From: Variovorax sp. WDL1
GTDB lineage: Bacteria > Pseudomonadota > Gammaproteobacteria > Burkholderiales > Burkholderiaceae_C
DNA: 64,000 nucleotides
Assembly: GCF_001541225.1 (NCBI RefSeq)
Contig: NZ_LMTS01000025.1
Location: 63,585 to 127,584 of the forward strand
Reading direction: 5' to 3'
Shown here piece by piece: positions 15,626 through 24,048 of this stretch (its first letter is position 1; every line of letters starts with the position of its first letter). The position numbers and the translations under genes are program-made. The notes under the pieces were generated by a model. That model did not search any database. It was not told where the DNA came from and saw nothing but the letters and a program-made list of their open reading frames with translations.

Positions 15626-16768
15626 CTACTTAGCGCTAGCTTTCCGGCGCGGAGCCTGCGGCGCCTTGCCGCCCCTCGTCCCTTGCGAGGCCTTTGGCCC
15701 GCGGGAGGTCGACTGTGAAGCCGGTGCGCGGGTGCCTGCGGCAGTTGGCTTGCTCCCGGCCCCGCCAAGCAGGCCTTCTGCCTTGAAGAGCTTTTCCAGT
15801 CGGTCAAAGAGTTGGTCGCGCATCGACGGCTCCACGTCTACCAGGCTGAATTCGAGGCGATTCGGAAACGCCTTCAGCACTCCGTTGCCCGCACCCTTGA
15901 GTTCGCAGCGTCGTTCCGGCGACTGCCGCTTGCTTTGCTCGGCCGGCATGTCACCAGCCTGAGAACCTTTTGCGATTTCCTGCAGCCGCCGGTTCGACAC
16001 CCTTCGCGCGCGGATTTGCGGGACCAGCTTTCGCACGAGGTCGAGGCCCTTATCCTCGTAGCGGTCGGCAATGACCGCCAACCAGTAGCACGCGTCCACA
16101 CCAAACGCCCCCACCGTCGATGCGAGCTCGTCGAGGATTTCCCGGGGGAGCGTCCCAATCTTGACCCGCTTGGACACCTCCGATTCGCTCAGCCCCATCG
16201 CCTTTGCGAACGACTTGCCGTCCATGCGGTGGGCCTTCATCTGCTCCGGGAACCTCACGGCATCGTCCAAGTGGTGCTGACCCTTGGCCTGGGCATTCAT
16301 GTCCCGGGCCTCCCTGAAGAACTGCAGCCCCGCTTTGTGCTCAACGACTTCAACCAGGATTGTCGGATGACCGAGGTTCGCGAGCCCGCGACAGCGGCGG
16401 TGGCCGGCCTTCAGGACGAACCGTTGCTGCTTCTCGTCGTAGAAGACTTTGGCCGCTTCCTGCTGGCCGATGGCGGACAGCGACGCCTCCAGTTCTGCCT
16501 GCTCCGCAGCGTCAAAGTAGACACGGGGGTTTTCGGGATGCTCCACCACCAGGGAGAGCGGCATCGCGACACGGGCGCCAACAGGGTACCGAACCCCTTC
16601 GATGAACTCGGCATACCCGCCAGAACCAGCCGCGACCGCGCCCAGGCCGCGGCGAAGCGCTTGGTCGAGTTGCGCCAGGCCGTTGGAATACTTCCGGCGC
16701 GGAGTAGATGCGGCCGCCGCGGCAAGCCCGAACGATTCCTTGGCCAGGTCGGGGAGAGCTTTAGCCAT
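15626..16768 (-). CDS. ParB-family partition protein (system 2)
   Basis: The protein has 380 residues. It contains VEHPENPRVYFDAAEQAELEASL-type N-domain text, the conserved box LKAGHRRCRGLANLG, and a helix-turn-helix SFAKAMGLSESEVSKRVKIG. The C-terminal 60 residues are basic and Ala/Gly/Pro-rich. It is a second ParB, different in sequence from ParB1. The start overlaps the parA2 stop by one base (TGATG), so the two are coupled. Three similar 16-bp palindromes flank the operon (15475, 15584, 17591) and are its likely binding sites. Confidence 0.85.
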   Translation of the reverse strand: MAKALPDLAKESFGLAAAAASTPRRKYSNGLAQLDQALRRGLGAVAAGSGGYAEFIEGVRYPVGARVAMPLSLVVEHPENPRVYFDAAEQAELEASLSAIGQQEAAKVFYDEKQQRFVLKAGHRRCRGLANLGHPTILVEVVEHKAGLQFFREARDMNAQAKGQHHLDDAVRFPEQMKAHRMDGKSFAKAMGLSESEVSKRVKIGTLPREILDELASTVGAFGVDACYWLAVIADRYEDKGLDLVRKLVPQIRARRVSNRRLQEIAKGSQAGDMPAEQSKRQSPERRCELKGAGNGVLKAFPNRLEFSLVDVEPSMRDQLFDRLEKLFKAEGLLGGAGSKPTAAGTRAPASQSTSRGPKASQGTRGGKAPQAPRRKASAK

Positions 16769-17487
16769 CAGAGGAGCTCCTCGAGGAGTTGGTCGACTTC
16801 TTCACGCGCGGCCCTGGAACCAGGGATGCGGTACAAGCTTGTCCGGTAATTTGGGGCGTTCTCAAACGCGCTCAACTGCTTGAGCTGCGTCGCTAGCACT
16901 TTAGCCCGCACTTGACGCAGCTTGCTCCACTTCGCCACGCTCTCCCGTAAAACCGTAACGAGGCTTACGTTGGTCCGCCGATGGGCCTGCATGAAGTTCA
17001 CCAGCAAGCGCACATCCAGTCTCGGACGACCGTGAGTGGCCCGCAGCTCGTTGATTTCTGCAAACAAAGGGAAGAGCTCCTCAAGCGCGTCGACGAACAT
17101 GCCATTCGGCTTTGCGGGAACAACGACCTGGTCTGCTACAAACAGGGCCGCCTCAAGGTCGCTACTTGCCAGGTTTGGTGGCGTGTCGATGACGATGAAG
17201 TCGAAATCTTCACCGGTCGCCCGCTTCTGCTCCTCGTTGAGCTGATTCAGGGCTTGCAGGAACTCCAGCGGGCTGAAGCCCGACCGCTTCTCTACGCGAA
17301 CAGGGAATCGAGGGAAGGACGAGGAGGGACGTGACTCCCACTTGAAGGCAGTCGCTTGCGGGTCTGCGTCAACCGTAACGACGTAAAGTCCTTTACGGCT
17401 GAGGGCGTCAGCCAGGCACATCGCGACCGTGGTCTTACCGGCGCCACCTTTCTGATTTGCGGTGACGATGATGCGGGTCTTCTTCAT
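16768..17487 (-). CDS. ParA-family ATPase, small type (system 2)
   Basis: The protein has 239 residues from the ATG at 17487; a longer form from 17556 would add 23 residues before the first beta strand and is not favoured. The deviant Walker A NQKGGAGKTTVA lies at about 12-23, followed by VVTVDADPQATAF, and then FIVIDTPPNL. It has no N-terminal DNA-binding domain, the type Ib form. Partition ATPase paired with ParB2. Possession of two ParAB sets beside a single rep suggests replicon fusion or division of labour. Confidence 0.87.
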   Translation of the reverse strand: MKKTRIIVTANQKGGAGKTTVAMCLADALSRKGLYVVTVDADPQATAFKWESRPSSSFPRFPVRVEKRSGFSPLEFLQALNQLNEEQKRATGEDFDFIVIDTPPNLASSDLEAALFVADQVVVPAKPNGMFVDALEELFPLFAEINELRATHGRPRLDVRLLVNFMQAHRRTNVSLVTVLRESVAKWSKLRQVRAKVLATQLKQLSAFENAPNYRTSLYRIPGSRAAREEVDQLLEELL

Positions 17488-17590
17488 GGATGCCTGAGCC
17501 TCGTGTCCTTCGTGCGCTTGGTGAAATTCGGTGGAGAGGATACCAGCTAAACGCATGATTGAGCCTATAGAGGTTCAGCGCGCATGTTGA

Positions 17591-17606
17591 ATTTCGTCGA
17601 CAAAAT
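17591..17606. promoter_or_regulatory. Candidate parS2 site C
   Basis: ATTTCGTCGACAAAAT, identical to site A at 15475-15490, lies about 100 bases upstream of the parA2 start and 20 bases beyond a CTATAG motif (17565-17570). It could act in partition and in autoregulation of the parA2-parB2 operon. Confidence 0.6.
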
Positions 17607-17648
17607 AGCGGCGGAAGTTGTGCCCAGCCAGGCTCCGGCGGCGTTCCT

Positions 17649-17684
17649 AAAAAAAGAGGCCCCGTCCCAGAAGGGAGGAGCCTC
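17649..17684 (-). terminator. Terminator of recJ
   Basis: On the minus strand GAGGC and GCCTC, with further GC pairing inside, form a stem that is followed by seven T residues (A-run at 17649-17655 on the plus strand). It lies 50 bases beyond the recJ stop. Confidence 0.7.
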
Positions 17685-17732
17685 GGTAGCCGCCGGCCCA
17701 AGATTGGGAACGTGGCAGAAGAAGAATGACGG

Positions 17733-19433
17733 TTAACCGAAGGTCTCAACCAGCAGCTGGACGTTGGTTTCGTCGTTGAAGCTGTTGGCATCGAGCTTGT
17801 ATGCCAGCTTGAGCTCCGAGCCCTTTTGCGGCGGCGCGTCAGTATGGCGAAATTTCACAGCGCGAAACTTTCGGCCGTCCTTTTGGAGCAACATGCTCAT
17901 GTGCTTGCCGCCACCGATGGAGCGAGCGTCGAGGACCTGGAACGCGTCGTAGAAGGTGGGTTCCGGGAATGCCTGGCCCCATACTTGCTCCTTGAGAATC
18001 GCGACCGTTTCGAGGCTCATCTCGTTCGCCTCGAGCGCACCATCCACCAGCAGGGTTTGCTGGAGGTCAGCGGCGGTCAACATTTCTCGCGCAACCTTTT
18101 CGAAGGCCTCTGCAAACTCAGCCAGGCCGCCGGCGCGTACTGTCACGCCAGCTGCCATCGCGTGCCCCCCGAACTTCGGGAGGAGGCCCGGATGCCGACG
18201 GTCGACCAGGTCGAGCGCGTCGCGCAGGTGGAAGCCGGGGATTGAACGGCCGGACCCCTTGAGCTCACCGTCCTTGCCTGAGGCGAGGATGAACGTGGGG
18301 CGCCAGATACGTTCCTTGAGTCGGCCAGCGACGATTCCGATGACGCCTTGATGCCAGTCCTCGGCGTGCAGGACGGCCGTATAGCGGTCCGCGCGGACGT
18401 CCGTGAGAAGGCGGCGAACGGCTTCGTCCGTCATGTCCCCTTCGATTGCCTTGCGGCGGTCGTTGATTCCGTGCAGCTCCTCCGCCAGCGCCTGGGCTCG
18501 TGCCACAGAATCTGTGGTCAAGCATTCGACGCCGGCGTCCATCGACTCCAGGCGCCCGGCCGCGTTGATACGCGGGCCGATGCCGAAAGCGATGTCACTG
18601 GTAGCCAGCATGCGCGGGTCCTTGCCGGAGACTTTTGCCAGGAAATCAACGCCGGGGAACGAGTGGCCGGCGCGAACGCGAAGCAGCCCTTCGTTCACCA
18701 GAATGCGATTGTTCGTGTCCAGCGCCACCACGTCCGCCACCGTTCCGATGGCGACGATGGGGAGCAGCGAGTCGACCGAGAATTCCGGGTCCGCCGAAAC
18801 GATACCGCGCTCGAGGAGTTCGTCCTGCAGCGCCCACATTACGTACCACATCACCCCGCAGCCCGCGAGGGCCTTGGAGGGGAAAGGGCAGCCGTGCTGG
18901 TTCGGATTCACGATGCACAGGGCATCCGGATGGGTCTCGCCCGGCAGATGGTGGTCGGTGACCAGCACTGGAACGCCGAGGCGATTGGCTTCCTCGATGC
19001 CCGCGTGGGATGCGATGCCATTGTCCACCGTCACCAGGTAGTCAGGCTTTGGTTCAGCCGAACAGGCAATCCGGGCGATGGCAGGCGTGAGGCCGTACCC
19101 GTGCTCGATTCGGTTCGGGATGATGAAGCCGACGTTTGCGCCGAACGCCCGCAGTGCGCGAACGCCCACCGAGCACGCGGTGGCCCCGTCCGCGTCATAG
19201 TCGGCGACGATGAGCAAACGCTTCTTCTCCACGATTGCGTCAGCAAGCACTTTGGCCAATGCTTCGGCACCCAGGAGTTGGGAGTAGGGGATGAGCGCGC
19301 TTAGGCCGGTCGACACCTCAGCGGTGTCGGTAATGCCCCGCGACGCTAGGACGCGGGCGAGCACTGGGCTCATGCCGGAGCGGATGAGCTTCAGCACGGT
19401 GGAAGGTGGAAACCTTCGTTCTTCGATGTCCAT
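17733..19433 (-). CDS. recJ: RecJ single-stranded-DNA exonuclease
   Basis: The protein has 566 residues, close to chromosomal RecJ (about 570). DHH-family motifs are present: VADYDADG (76-83), VTVDNGIASHAG, VTDHHLPG, then GTVADVVALD, and the DHHA1 part with ILASGKDGELKGSGRS and FGGHAMAAGV. RecJ degrades ssDNA 5' to 3' in recombination and mismatch repair. A plasmid copy is unusual. A GCTATAC motif lies about 35 bases upstream of the ATG (19465-19470, minus strand), and a T-rich hairpin terminator follows the gene, so it is probably its own transcription unit. Confidence 0.92.
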   Translation of the reverse strand: MDIEERRFPPSTVLKLIRSGMSPVLARVLASRGITDTAEVSTGLSALIPYSQLLGAEALAKVLADAIVEKKRLLIVADYDADGATACSVGVRALRAFGANVGFIIPNRIEHGYGLTPAIARIACSAEPKPDYLVTVDNGIASHAGIEEANRLGVPVLVTDHHLPGETHPDALCIVNPNQHGCPFPSKALAGCGVMWYVMWALQDELLERGIVSADPEFSVDSLLPIVAIGTVADVVALDTNNRILVNEGLLRVRAGHSFPGVDFLAKVSGKDPRMLATSDIAFGIGPRINAAGRLESMDAGVECLTTDSVARAQALAEELHGINDRRKAIEGDMTDEAVRRLLTDVRADRYTAVLHAEDWHQGVIGIVAGRLKERIWRPTFILASGKDGELKGSGRSIPGFHLRDALDLVDRRHPGLLPKFGGHAMAAGVTVRAGGLAEFAEAFEKVAREMLTAADLQQTLLVDGALEANEMSLETVAILKEQVWGQAFPEPTFYDAFQVLDARSIGGGKHMSMLLQKDGRKFRAVKFRHTDAPPQKGSELKLAYKLDANSFNDETNVQLLVETFG

Positions 19434-19535
19434 GGGTGTCCTTGAGTGGAAATTGGTCTACGCCGTATAGCGCAGCGCGAACCGGCAGACCTGTTTCAGC
19501 CAGCAACGGTATGGCTTCCGAGTTTTATCCATACG

Positions 19536-19544
19536 TGCTAAAAT
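19536..19544 (+). promoter_or_regulatory. Possible extended -10 promoter for the DUF2726 gene
   Basis: TGCTAAAAT forms an extended -10 element without a good -35. It lies about 155 bases before the ATG at 19700 in the otherwise gene-free stretch 19434-19699. Confidence 0.35.
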
Positions 19545-19699
19545 GCACGCCATTCTCGCGCAGAACTCCAAGAAAGCCAGCCTCTCCCGTGAGGGCCGTT
19601 GGTCCCGCGTAAGGCTCTATCAAATACTAAGTTCTTCTTTTCTTTGTATTTTGATGAAGTCTAACTCGAGAGAAAGACTTTAAGTAGAGAACACGTTTT

Positions 19700-20215
19700 A
19701 TGCACTTTGGCGTTTTTGTCGGAATCTTGCTCGCGTTGGCCCTCGGCGCGTTGGTCGCGGTCGGCTACCGCCGACACCTGGCCACTCGCGAACTTCGTGT
19801 GGGGCGCCATGGCTTTACCCGCCGGCCGCTTCTGACGGGGAACGAAGTCGATTTCTTCCGAAAACTGCAGCGTGCGCTTGGCTCGGAGTTCCAGGTTCTT
19901 CCCCAGGTGTCCATGGGCGCTGTGATGGCCACTACGCTCACCCCGGAGCACCCGGACTACTGGGCGGTGCGCGAAAGCTACGCCTCTAAAATCATCGACT
20001 TCGTGGTCTGCGACCCAAAACACTTTCAGCCTTTGCTGGTCGTGGAGCTAGACGACCGGATGCACGACTTCTCAAAAGACCGGACCCGTGACTCCCTCGT
20101 CGCTCGCTGCGGCCTCCGGACGGTTCGGTTCTGGTCGCGGAAGAAGCCGGACATCGCCACGCTGCGCGTGGAACTCCACCGTCATCTTGGTCACGCCGTC
20201 TCTAAAACGCATTGA
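19700..20215 (+). CDS. DUF2726 protein, membrane-anchored, nuclease-fold
   Basis: The protein has 171 residues. One N-terminal membrane helix (about 3-22) is followed by a basic linker and a domain starting LLTGNEVDFFRKLQRAL, with the strand pair IDFVVCD and PLLVVELDDRMHD, and then LRTVRFWSR. This is the DUF2726 pattern, distantly like restriction-endonuclease folds (D...E-x-D arrangement). Whether it is catalytic is unknown. It directly precedes, and its stop overlaps, the -35 box of the promoter of the Rad50/Mre11-like operon. Confidence 0.75.
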   Translation: MHFGVFVGILLALALGALVAVGYRRHLATRELRVGRHGFTRRPLLTGNEVDFFRKLQRALGSEFQVLPQVSMGAVMATTLTPEHPDYWAVRESYASKIIDFVVCDPKHFQPLLVVELDDRMHDFSKDRTRDSLVARCGLRTVRFWSRKKPDIATLRVELHRHLGHAVSKTH

Positions 20216-20240
20216 CGCCTAGTTACGATTTAGCTATAAT
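20212..20240 (+). promoter_or_regulatory. Strong sigma-70-type promoter of the Rad50/Mre11-like operon
   Basis: TTGACG (20212-20217) and TATAAT (20235-20240) are separated by exactly 17 bases. The expected transcription start, near 20247, is about 20 bases ahead of the ATG at 20266. It is the best consensus promoter in the window. Confidence 0.8.
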
Positions 20241-20265
20241 CACGTCTCTCCTTCAGAAACCTAAA

Positions 20266-20682
20266 ATGAACAACAGCCAGAACCAGGAACTGCACGCCGT
20301 CCTCAAGCGGTTCGACCCCGACACCCTCGTCGAGACGGTTCGAGAACTCGGCGAGGACTGGGCGAAGGCCAATTCCTCCGCTTCGTCGCTCGAAGAGACC
20401 AGAAAAACACTACTGGCCAAGCTGACCCGCGAGTACATGAACAACGGGTTGCGGAGCGGTGCCGCCGGCGAGCGAGCGAAGTCGGTGTCCGTTTCGTCAG
20501 CCGAGCAATCGGCGCTTGCCGATGAGCGCTACGAGCAGCACCTGGACCTGATGGTTCAAGCGCGCGAGTACTCCGATATCACCCGGGTCCGATACGACAT
20601 GGGAAAGATGCGGCTTGAGCTGATGCGCTCGCAAATGGCTACCGTCCGCCAAGAGATGAGCTTCTCTCGCTTCGCGACCTGA
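20266..20682 (+). CDS. Small helical protein, first gene of the Rad50/Mre11-like operon
   Basis: The protein has 138 residues, almost entirely predicted helix with heptad-like spacing (LEETRKTLLAKLTREY, YEQHLDLMVQAREYS, RYDMGKMRLELMRSQ). The pattern resembles small coiled-coil proteins seen in phage recombination modules, though I cannot name the family firmly. The ATG at 20266 is preferred to 20212 because the latter lies within the promoter -35 box. It is followed after 47 bases by a second coiled-coil gene. I infer a structural role alongside the Rad50-like ATPase. Confidence 0.7.
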   Translation: MNNSQNQELHAVLKRFDPDTLVETVRELGEDWAKANSSASSLEETRKTLLAKLTREYMNNGLRSGAAGERAKSVSVSSAEQSALADERYEQHLDLMVQAREYSDITRVRYDMGKMRLELMRSQMATVRQEMSFSRFAT

Positions 20683-20729
20683 CCAGCCGTTGCCTTCGCC
20701 TCCTGCAAAACAAAGACCACTTTTCACTG

Positions 20730-21023
20730 ATGACCGCACAAACCTCTCTCGAAATCTTTGAAGCCCAGAAGAAGCGCCACGCCGCCCTCCAGCAGCGCCG
20801 AGCGCGCGTCGAGGAACGTCGCGACGCCGAGGCGGCGAATCTGGAGCGCGCCCGCACGGAGGCGAAGCAGCTGCTCGGCACGGACGACGTCGGGAAGCTT
20901 CGCGAACTCTACGCAAACGGCGTGGAAGAGAACGACAAGAAAATCATTGCCACCGTCCAGGCTCTGGACGAAATCGACCAGCGACTTGCTGACATTGAAC
21001 GCCTGACTGCCACGACGCGCTGA
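20730..21023 (+). CDS. Small coiled-coil protein, second gene of the operon
   Basis: The protein has 97 residues, highly charged and helical throughout: an Arg/Glu-rich coiled coil (FEAQKKRHAALQQRRARVEE), a break at LLGTDDVGK, then a second helix (VQALDEIDQRLADIERL). No enzyme motif is seen. It ends 15 bases before the Rad50-like ATG. Because the ATPase that follows has a short N-terminal coil, this protein could supply a pairing strand in trans, which is speculation. Confidence 0.65.
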   Translation: MTAQTSLEIFEAQKKRHAALQQRRARVEERRDAEAANLERARTEAKQLLGTDDVGKLRELYANGVEENDKKIIATVQALDEIDQRLADIERLTATTR

Positions 21024-21038
21024 TTAAGGGTGCCCTCG

Positions 21039-23009
21039 ATGACATTGAACGCGCCAGAACTCCGCCAACGGGTCCAGGGTACCAGCCTGCGCGCCGCTCA
21101 ACTCAACGGCGTGCTGACCGCACAAGCTGCTCGCAAGGCTGAATTGCTTGAGTCGGTCGCCGCGGCGAAGGCCCGTCAAGGTCTGGGGGACGAGGTCAAG
21201 CGCGTCTTCGAGGCGCTTCAAACGAAGGCTCACGAGCGCAGCGTGGGAACGTTCGACCGGCTGCTCACCGCAATCCTTCAAGATGTCATGCCTGACGAGG
21301 GCAGCATCCGTCTGCTGCCGAAGTACCGGGACAACACGACCTGGCTCGACGTGGCCCTGGAGAAGAACGGCCATCTGGAAGACATCCTTGATGGGAATGG
21401 CGGCGCGGTCACCAATGTCGTCAGCGCCGGCCTCCGCTTTGCGGCGCTCACCCGCACCAAGAACCGCGGCCTGATGGTCTTGGATGAACCAGACTGCTGG
21501 ATTCAGCCGGAGCGCATTCCGGCGTTCATCCGAGTCCTAGCCCAGGTTGCTGAATCCGCAAAGGTGCAGACCTTTTTCGTCTCCCATTTCGACAAGCCGG
21601 AGTCGTATTCCGGCCTGGTGAACGTTGTCCGGCTCGTTCGCGGTGCCGATGGCAATCCGGCTGCCGATGTGAACAGCATCGTCAAGCACCAATGGGAGAA
21701 CGATGAGGTCCCGGGAATCCGGGCCATCGAGCTTTTCAACTTTCGCGCGCACGTGCACACGACCATCCCGTGCTTCCCGGGCGCTACCGCTCTGGTCGGC
21801 GGGAACAACCTCGGCAAGTCCACCGCCATCACAAGCTCGCTGAAGGCAGTGGCCTATGGCGAGTCGGACGATTCGATGGTGCGCCATGGCTGTGATGAGG
21901 CGCGTGTCATCCTGCACCTGGAAAAGGGGCAACGCATCGAGTGGGTGCGCTCTACCAAGCGCTCTCCCGCCGTCATGTACCGCCTGTACCAGGGCACCGA
22001 ACTTCTCCACGAGGGTCGCCCCAAGGCCCGGAACACTGCGCCTGAGTGGGTGACGGAAGTTCTTCGGGTTACGAAGCCGGACGACCTGGACATTCAAATC
22101 GGTAGCCAGAAGAACCCGGTCTTCCTCCTCAACGAGACGGCTTCCCGGCGCGCTCAAATCCTTTCGCTCGGTCGTGAATCCGGCCACCACAAGGCGCTGA
22201 TGCGCCTCTATGAGGGCATCCGGACCTCGGACGGCGAGACCGTCAAGCGTGGCGAGCTCGAGCTCACCCGGCTCACGTTCAACCTGGACCGGATGACGCC
22301 GGTGCCCGGCCTGGTCGAGAAGCTGGATGCGCTGTCTGCGACGGCCAACGAGCTGGCCGACTACCTTGCGAAGCGCGAGCGCATTTCCTCCCTTCTTGGC
22401 CGCATCGAAGAGGCCGCCTCGAAGCTGTCTATCGCTCAGCAGGAATTGTCGGCTCTTGACGGTCTCCCCGAGCTCCCGACGCTTGTTGACACGGCCAAGC
22501 GCAAGGCCCTGGCCGACGCCATCGAGCGTAGCCAATTCCTGGTGAACACCCTCAAGGTGCCGGAAATGGCAGACCTGCCCGACCTTGCTGACATGTCGAG
22601 GGCAAAGACGCTTTTGGACACCATCGAACGTGGCCAATACCTGCTCGAGAAGATTCAGGTTCCTACGCTCCCGGAGCTACCCGTTTTGACGGACACCGCC
22701 TCTATCGCGGCACTGGGCGTGCGGCTCACAGGCAGCATCGCGAAGCTTGCCGCCATGGAGTCGCTGCCCGAGCTGCCTGCGCTGCCGACGCTCAAGGACT
22801 TCAGCGGCATGCACCGCGCCATCGAGACCATCTCGGAGACCGAAAGCCGGTTGGCTGCTGCTGTGGCCGAAGTTGCTAAGGCGACCGCCGAAGAAACCAC
22901 CGCTCGCGACGAGTTCGAAAGCCTAAAACAAGCCCTGGGTGTCTGCCCGCTGTGCGATTCGCACCTGGCCACCCACACAGGAACAGACCATGCACATCAC
23001 GCCCACTGA
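21039..23009 (+). CDS. Rad50/SbcC-like ATPase with circularly permuted domain order
   Basis: The protein has 656 residues. Domain order: N-terminal helices (about 1-80); a lobe with a signature-like stretch (GNGGAVTNVVSAGLRFA, about 119-135), Walker B LMVLDEPD (145-152), and switch histidine FVSHF (H183); then, from about 228, the lobe that is normally N-terminal (IRAIELFNFRAH..., Walker A GGNNLGKST at 254-262, Q-loop-like QIGSQKNPVFLLN at about 353-365); then about 230 residues of helix with four LPxL-type breaks; and a CPLC hook (636-639) 17 residues from the end. Classical Rad50 runs Walker A, coil, CxxC, coil, Walker B. The ATG at 21039 is favoured over GTG 21030 by AAGGG spacing. The gene overlaps the Mre11-like gene by 20 bases. 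Confidence 0.85.
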   Translation: MTLNAPELRQRVQGTSLRAAQLNGVLTAQAARKAELLESVAAAKARQGLGDEVKRVFEALQTKAHERSVGTFDRLLTAILQDVMPDEGSIRLLPKYRDNTTWLDVALEKNGHLEDILDGNGGAVTNVVSAGLRFAALTRTKNRGLMVLDEPDCWIQPERIPAFIRVLAQVAESAKVQTFFVSHFDKPESYSGLVNVVRLVRGADGNPAADVNSIVKHQWENDEVPGIRAIELFNFRAHVHTTIPCFPGATALVGGNNLGKSTAITSSLKAVAYGESDDSMVRHGCDEARVILHLEKGQRIEWVRSTKRSPAVMYRLYQGTELLHEGRPKARNTAPEWVTEVLRVTKPDDLDIQIGSQKNPVFLLNETASRRAQILSLGRESGHHKALMRLYEGIRTSDGETVKRGELELTRLTFNLDRMTPVPGLVEKLDALSATANELADYLAKRERISSLLGRIEEAASKLSIAQQELSALDGLPELPTLVDTAKRKALADAIERSQFLVNTLKVPEMADLPDLADMSRAKTLLDTIERGQYLLEKIQVPTLPELPVLTDTASIAALGVRLTGSIAKLAAMESLPELPALPTLKDFSGMHRAIETISETESRLAAAVAEVAKATAEETTARDEFESLKQALGVCPLCDSHLATHTGTDHAHHAH

Positions 23010-23994
23010 GCAACGCAGCTTCAACGGCATCCTGTTCATAGGTGACCCTCATGTTACCTCCAAGCGACCTGGGCGCCGCAAGGATGACTATCTGGCATCC
23101 GTCCTCGCGAAACTCGAGGAATGCGCCGAAATCTGTGACGACTATGGCCTGCTGCCGGTCATCCTGGGCGACCTGCTGCATCGCAGCGATGACAACAACC
23201 TGCGCATGCTCAACCGCCTGATGACCGTCTTGAAGCGCTTCCCGGTGCCGCCGCTCACGCTGGAAGGCAACCACGACAAGGAAGAAACCTCGTTGACCGA
23301 GAGCGATGCGCTGTACTTGCTGGCGCAGGCCGGCGCCGTGCACGTGCTGGAAACGGCCGGACTTGTCGGCACATTCGATGTCGCGGGCCAACCTGTGCGG
23401 CTCTTTGCGGCACCTTACGGCTCGGCCATTCCACGGAGTGTTCCGGAAGGGGAGGGCACCGCTGTGCTCATCACGCACCACGACTTGGCCTTCGATGGCG
23501 CCTACCCAGGCTCGCTGCCAATCGACCCTGTTGACGGCGTCATGATGGTCGTGAACGGCCATATGCACGACACGAAGCCCAGCGTGATTGCTGGCGCCAC
23601 CACTTGGCACAACCCGGGGAACATCGAACCCCTCTCCGTCGACCTGGCACATCACGTGCCGAAGGTGTGGCTGTGGTCGCCGGGCACGGGAAATGGCGCC
23701 GAACTCACCGGCATCGAACTCAAGCACGGGACTGACCTCTTTGACCTCACCGGTCTGCAGGTTGCCCCTTCTGACGCCAACGCGGCAGTTGCGGCCCTGC
23801 CGAGCACCAGTAAGTTCGCGGCGCTCATCACGGAAGAGGCGAAGGCAGATGTTGATGCGGAGCGCACTGACGACGCCTCCATCCTGCATGGTGACCTGAC
23901 GCAGATTTTCGGCGCCGGCGCCATCTCGGACGCGACGCAGCAACTGCTTCTGGGCCTTTTGGGCCAAGTTCGGCAGGACGCCATGTCCTTGTGA
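22990..23994 (+). CDS. Mre11/SbcD-like metallophosphoesterase nuclease
   Basis: The protein has 334 residues with the calcineurin-like phosphoesterase motifs in order: GDPH (18-21), ILGDLLHR, GNHD, THHD and NGHMHD. Mre11/SbcD nucleases process DNA ends as a complex with Rad50/SbcC. The ATG at 22990 is chosen; an upstream frame from 22939 would lie entirely within the ATPase gene. It overlaps the end of the Rad50-like gene and is the last gene of the operon, ahead of a strong hairpin terminator. The C-terminal 90 residues would be where an Rad50-binding segment is expected; I do not recognise motifs there. Confidence 0.87.
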   Translation: MHITPTEQRSFNGILFIGDPHVTSKRPGRRKDDYLASVLAKLEECAEICDDYGLLPVILGDLLHRSDDNNLRMLNRLMTVLKRFPVPPLTLEGNHDKEETSLTESDALYLLAQAGAVHVLETAGLVGTFDVAGQPVRLFAAPYGSAIPRSVPEGEGTAVLITHHDLAFDGAYPGSLPIDPVDGVMMVVNGHMHDTKPSVIAGATTWHNPGNIEPLSVDLAHHVPKVWLWSPGTGNGAELTGIELKHGTDLFDLTGLQVAPSDANAAVAALPSTSKFAALITEEAKADVDAERTDDASILHGDLTQIFGAGAISDATQQLLLGLLGQVRQDAMSL

Positions 23995-24048
23995 GCTAGG
24001 GCACGGTGGCCGAGCAGATGGGCTTACCTTTGGACGGCCCGGAAAGAA

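Noticed and set aside
18348-19304. A 318-residue plus-strand frame opposite recJ
   Set aside because: Shadow of recJ; His/Arg-rich without motifs.
21537-22637. A 366-residue minus-strand frame opposite the Rad50-like gene
   Set aside because: The plus-strand frame has ordered ATPase motifs and operon context; the other has none.
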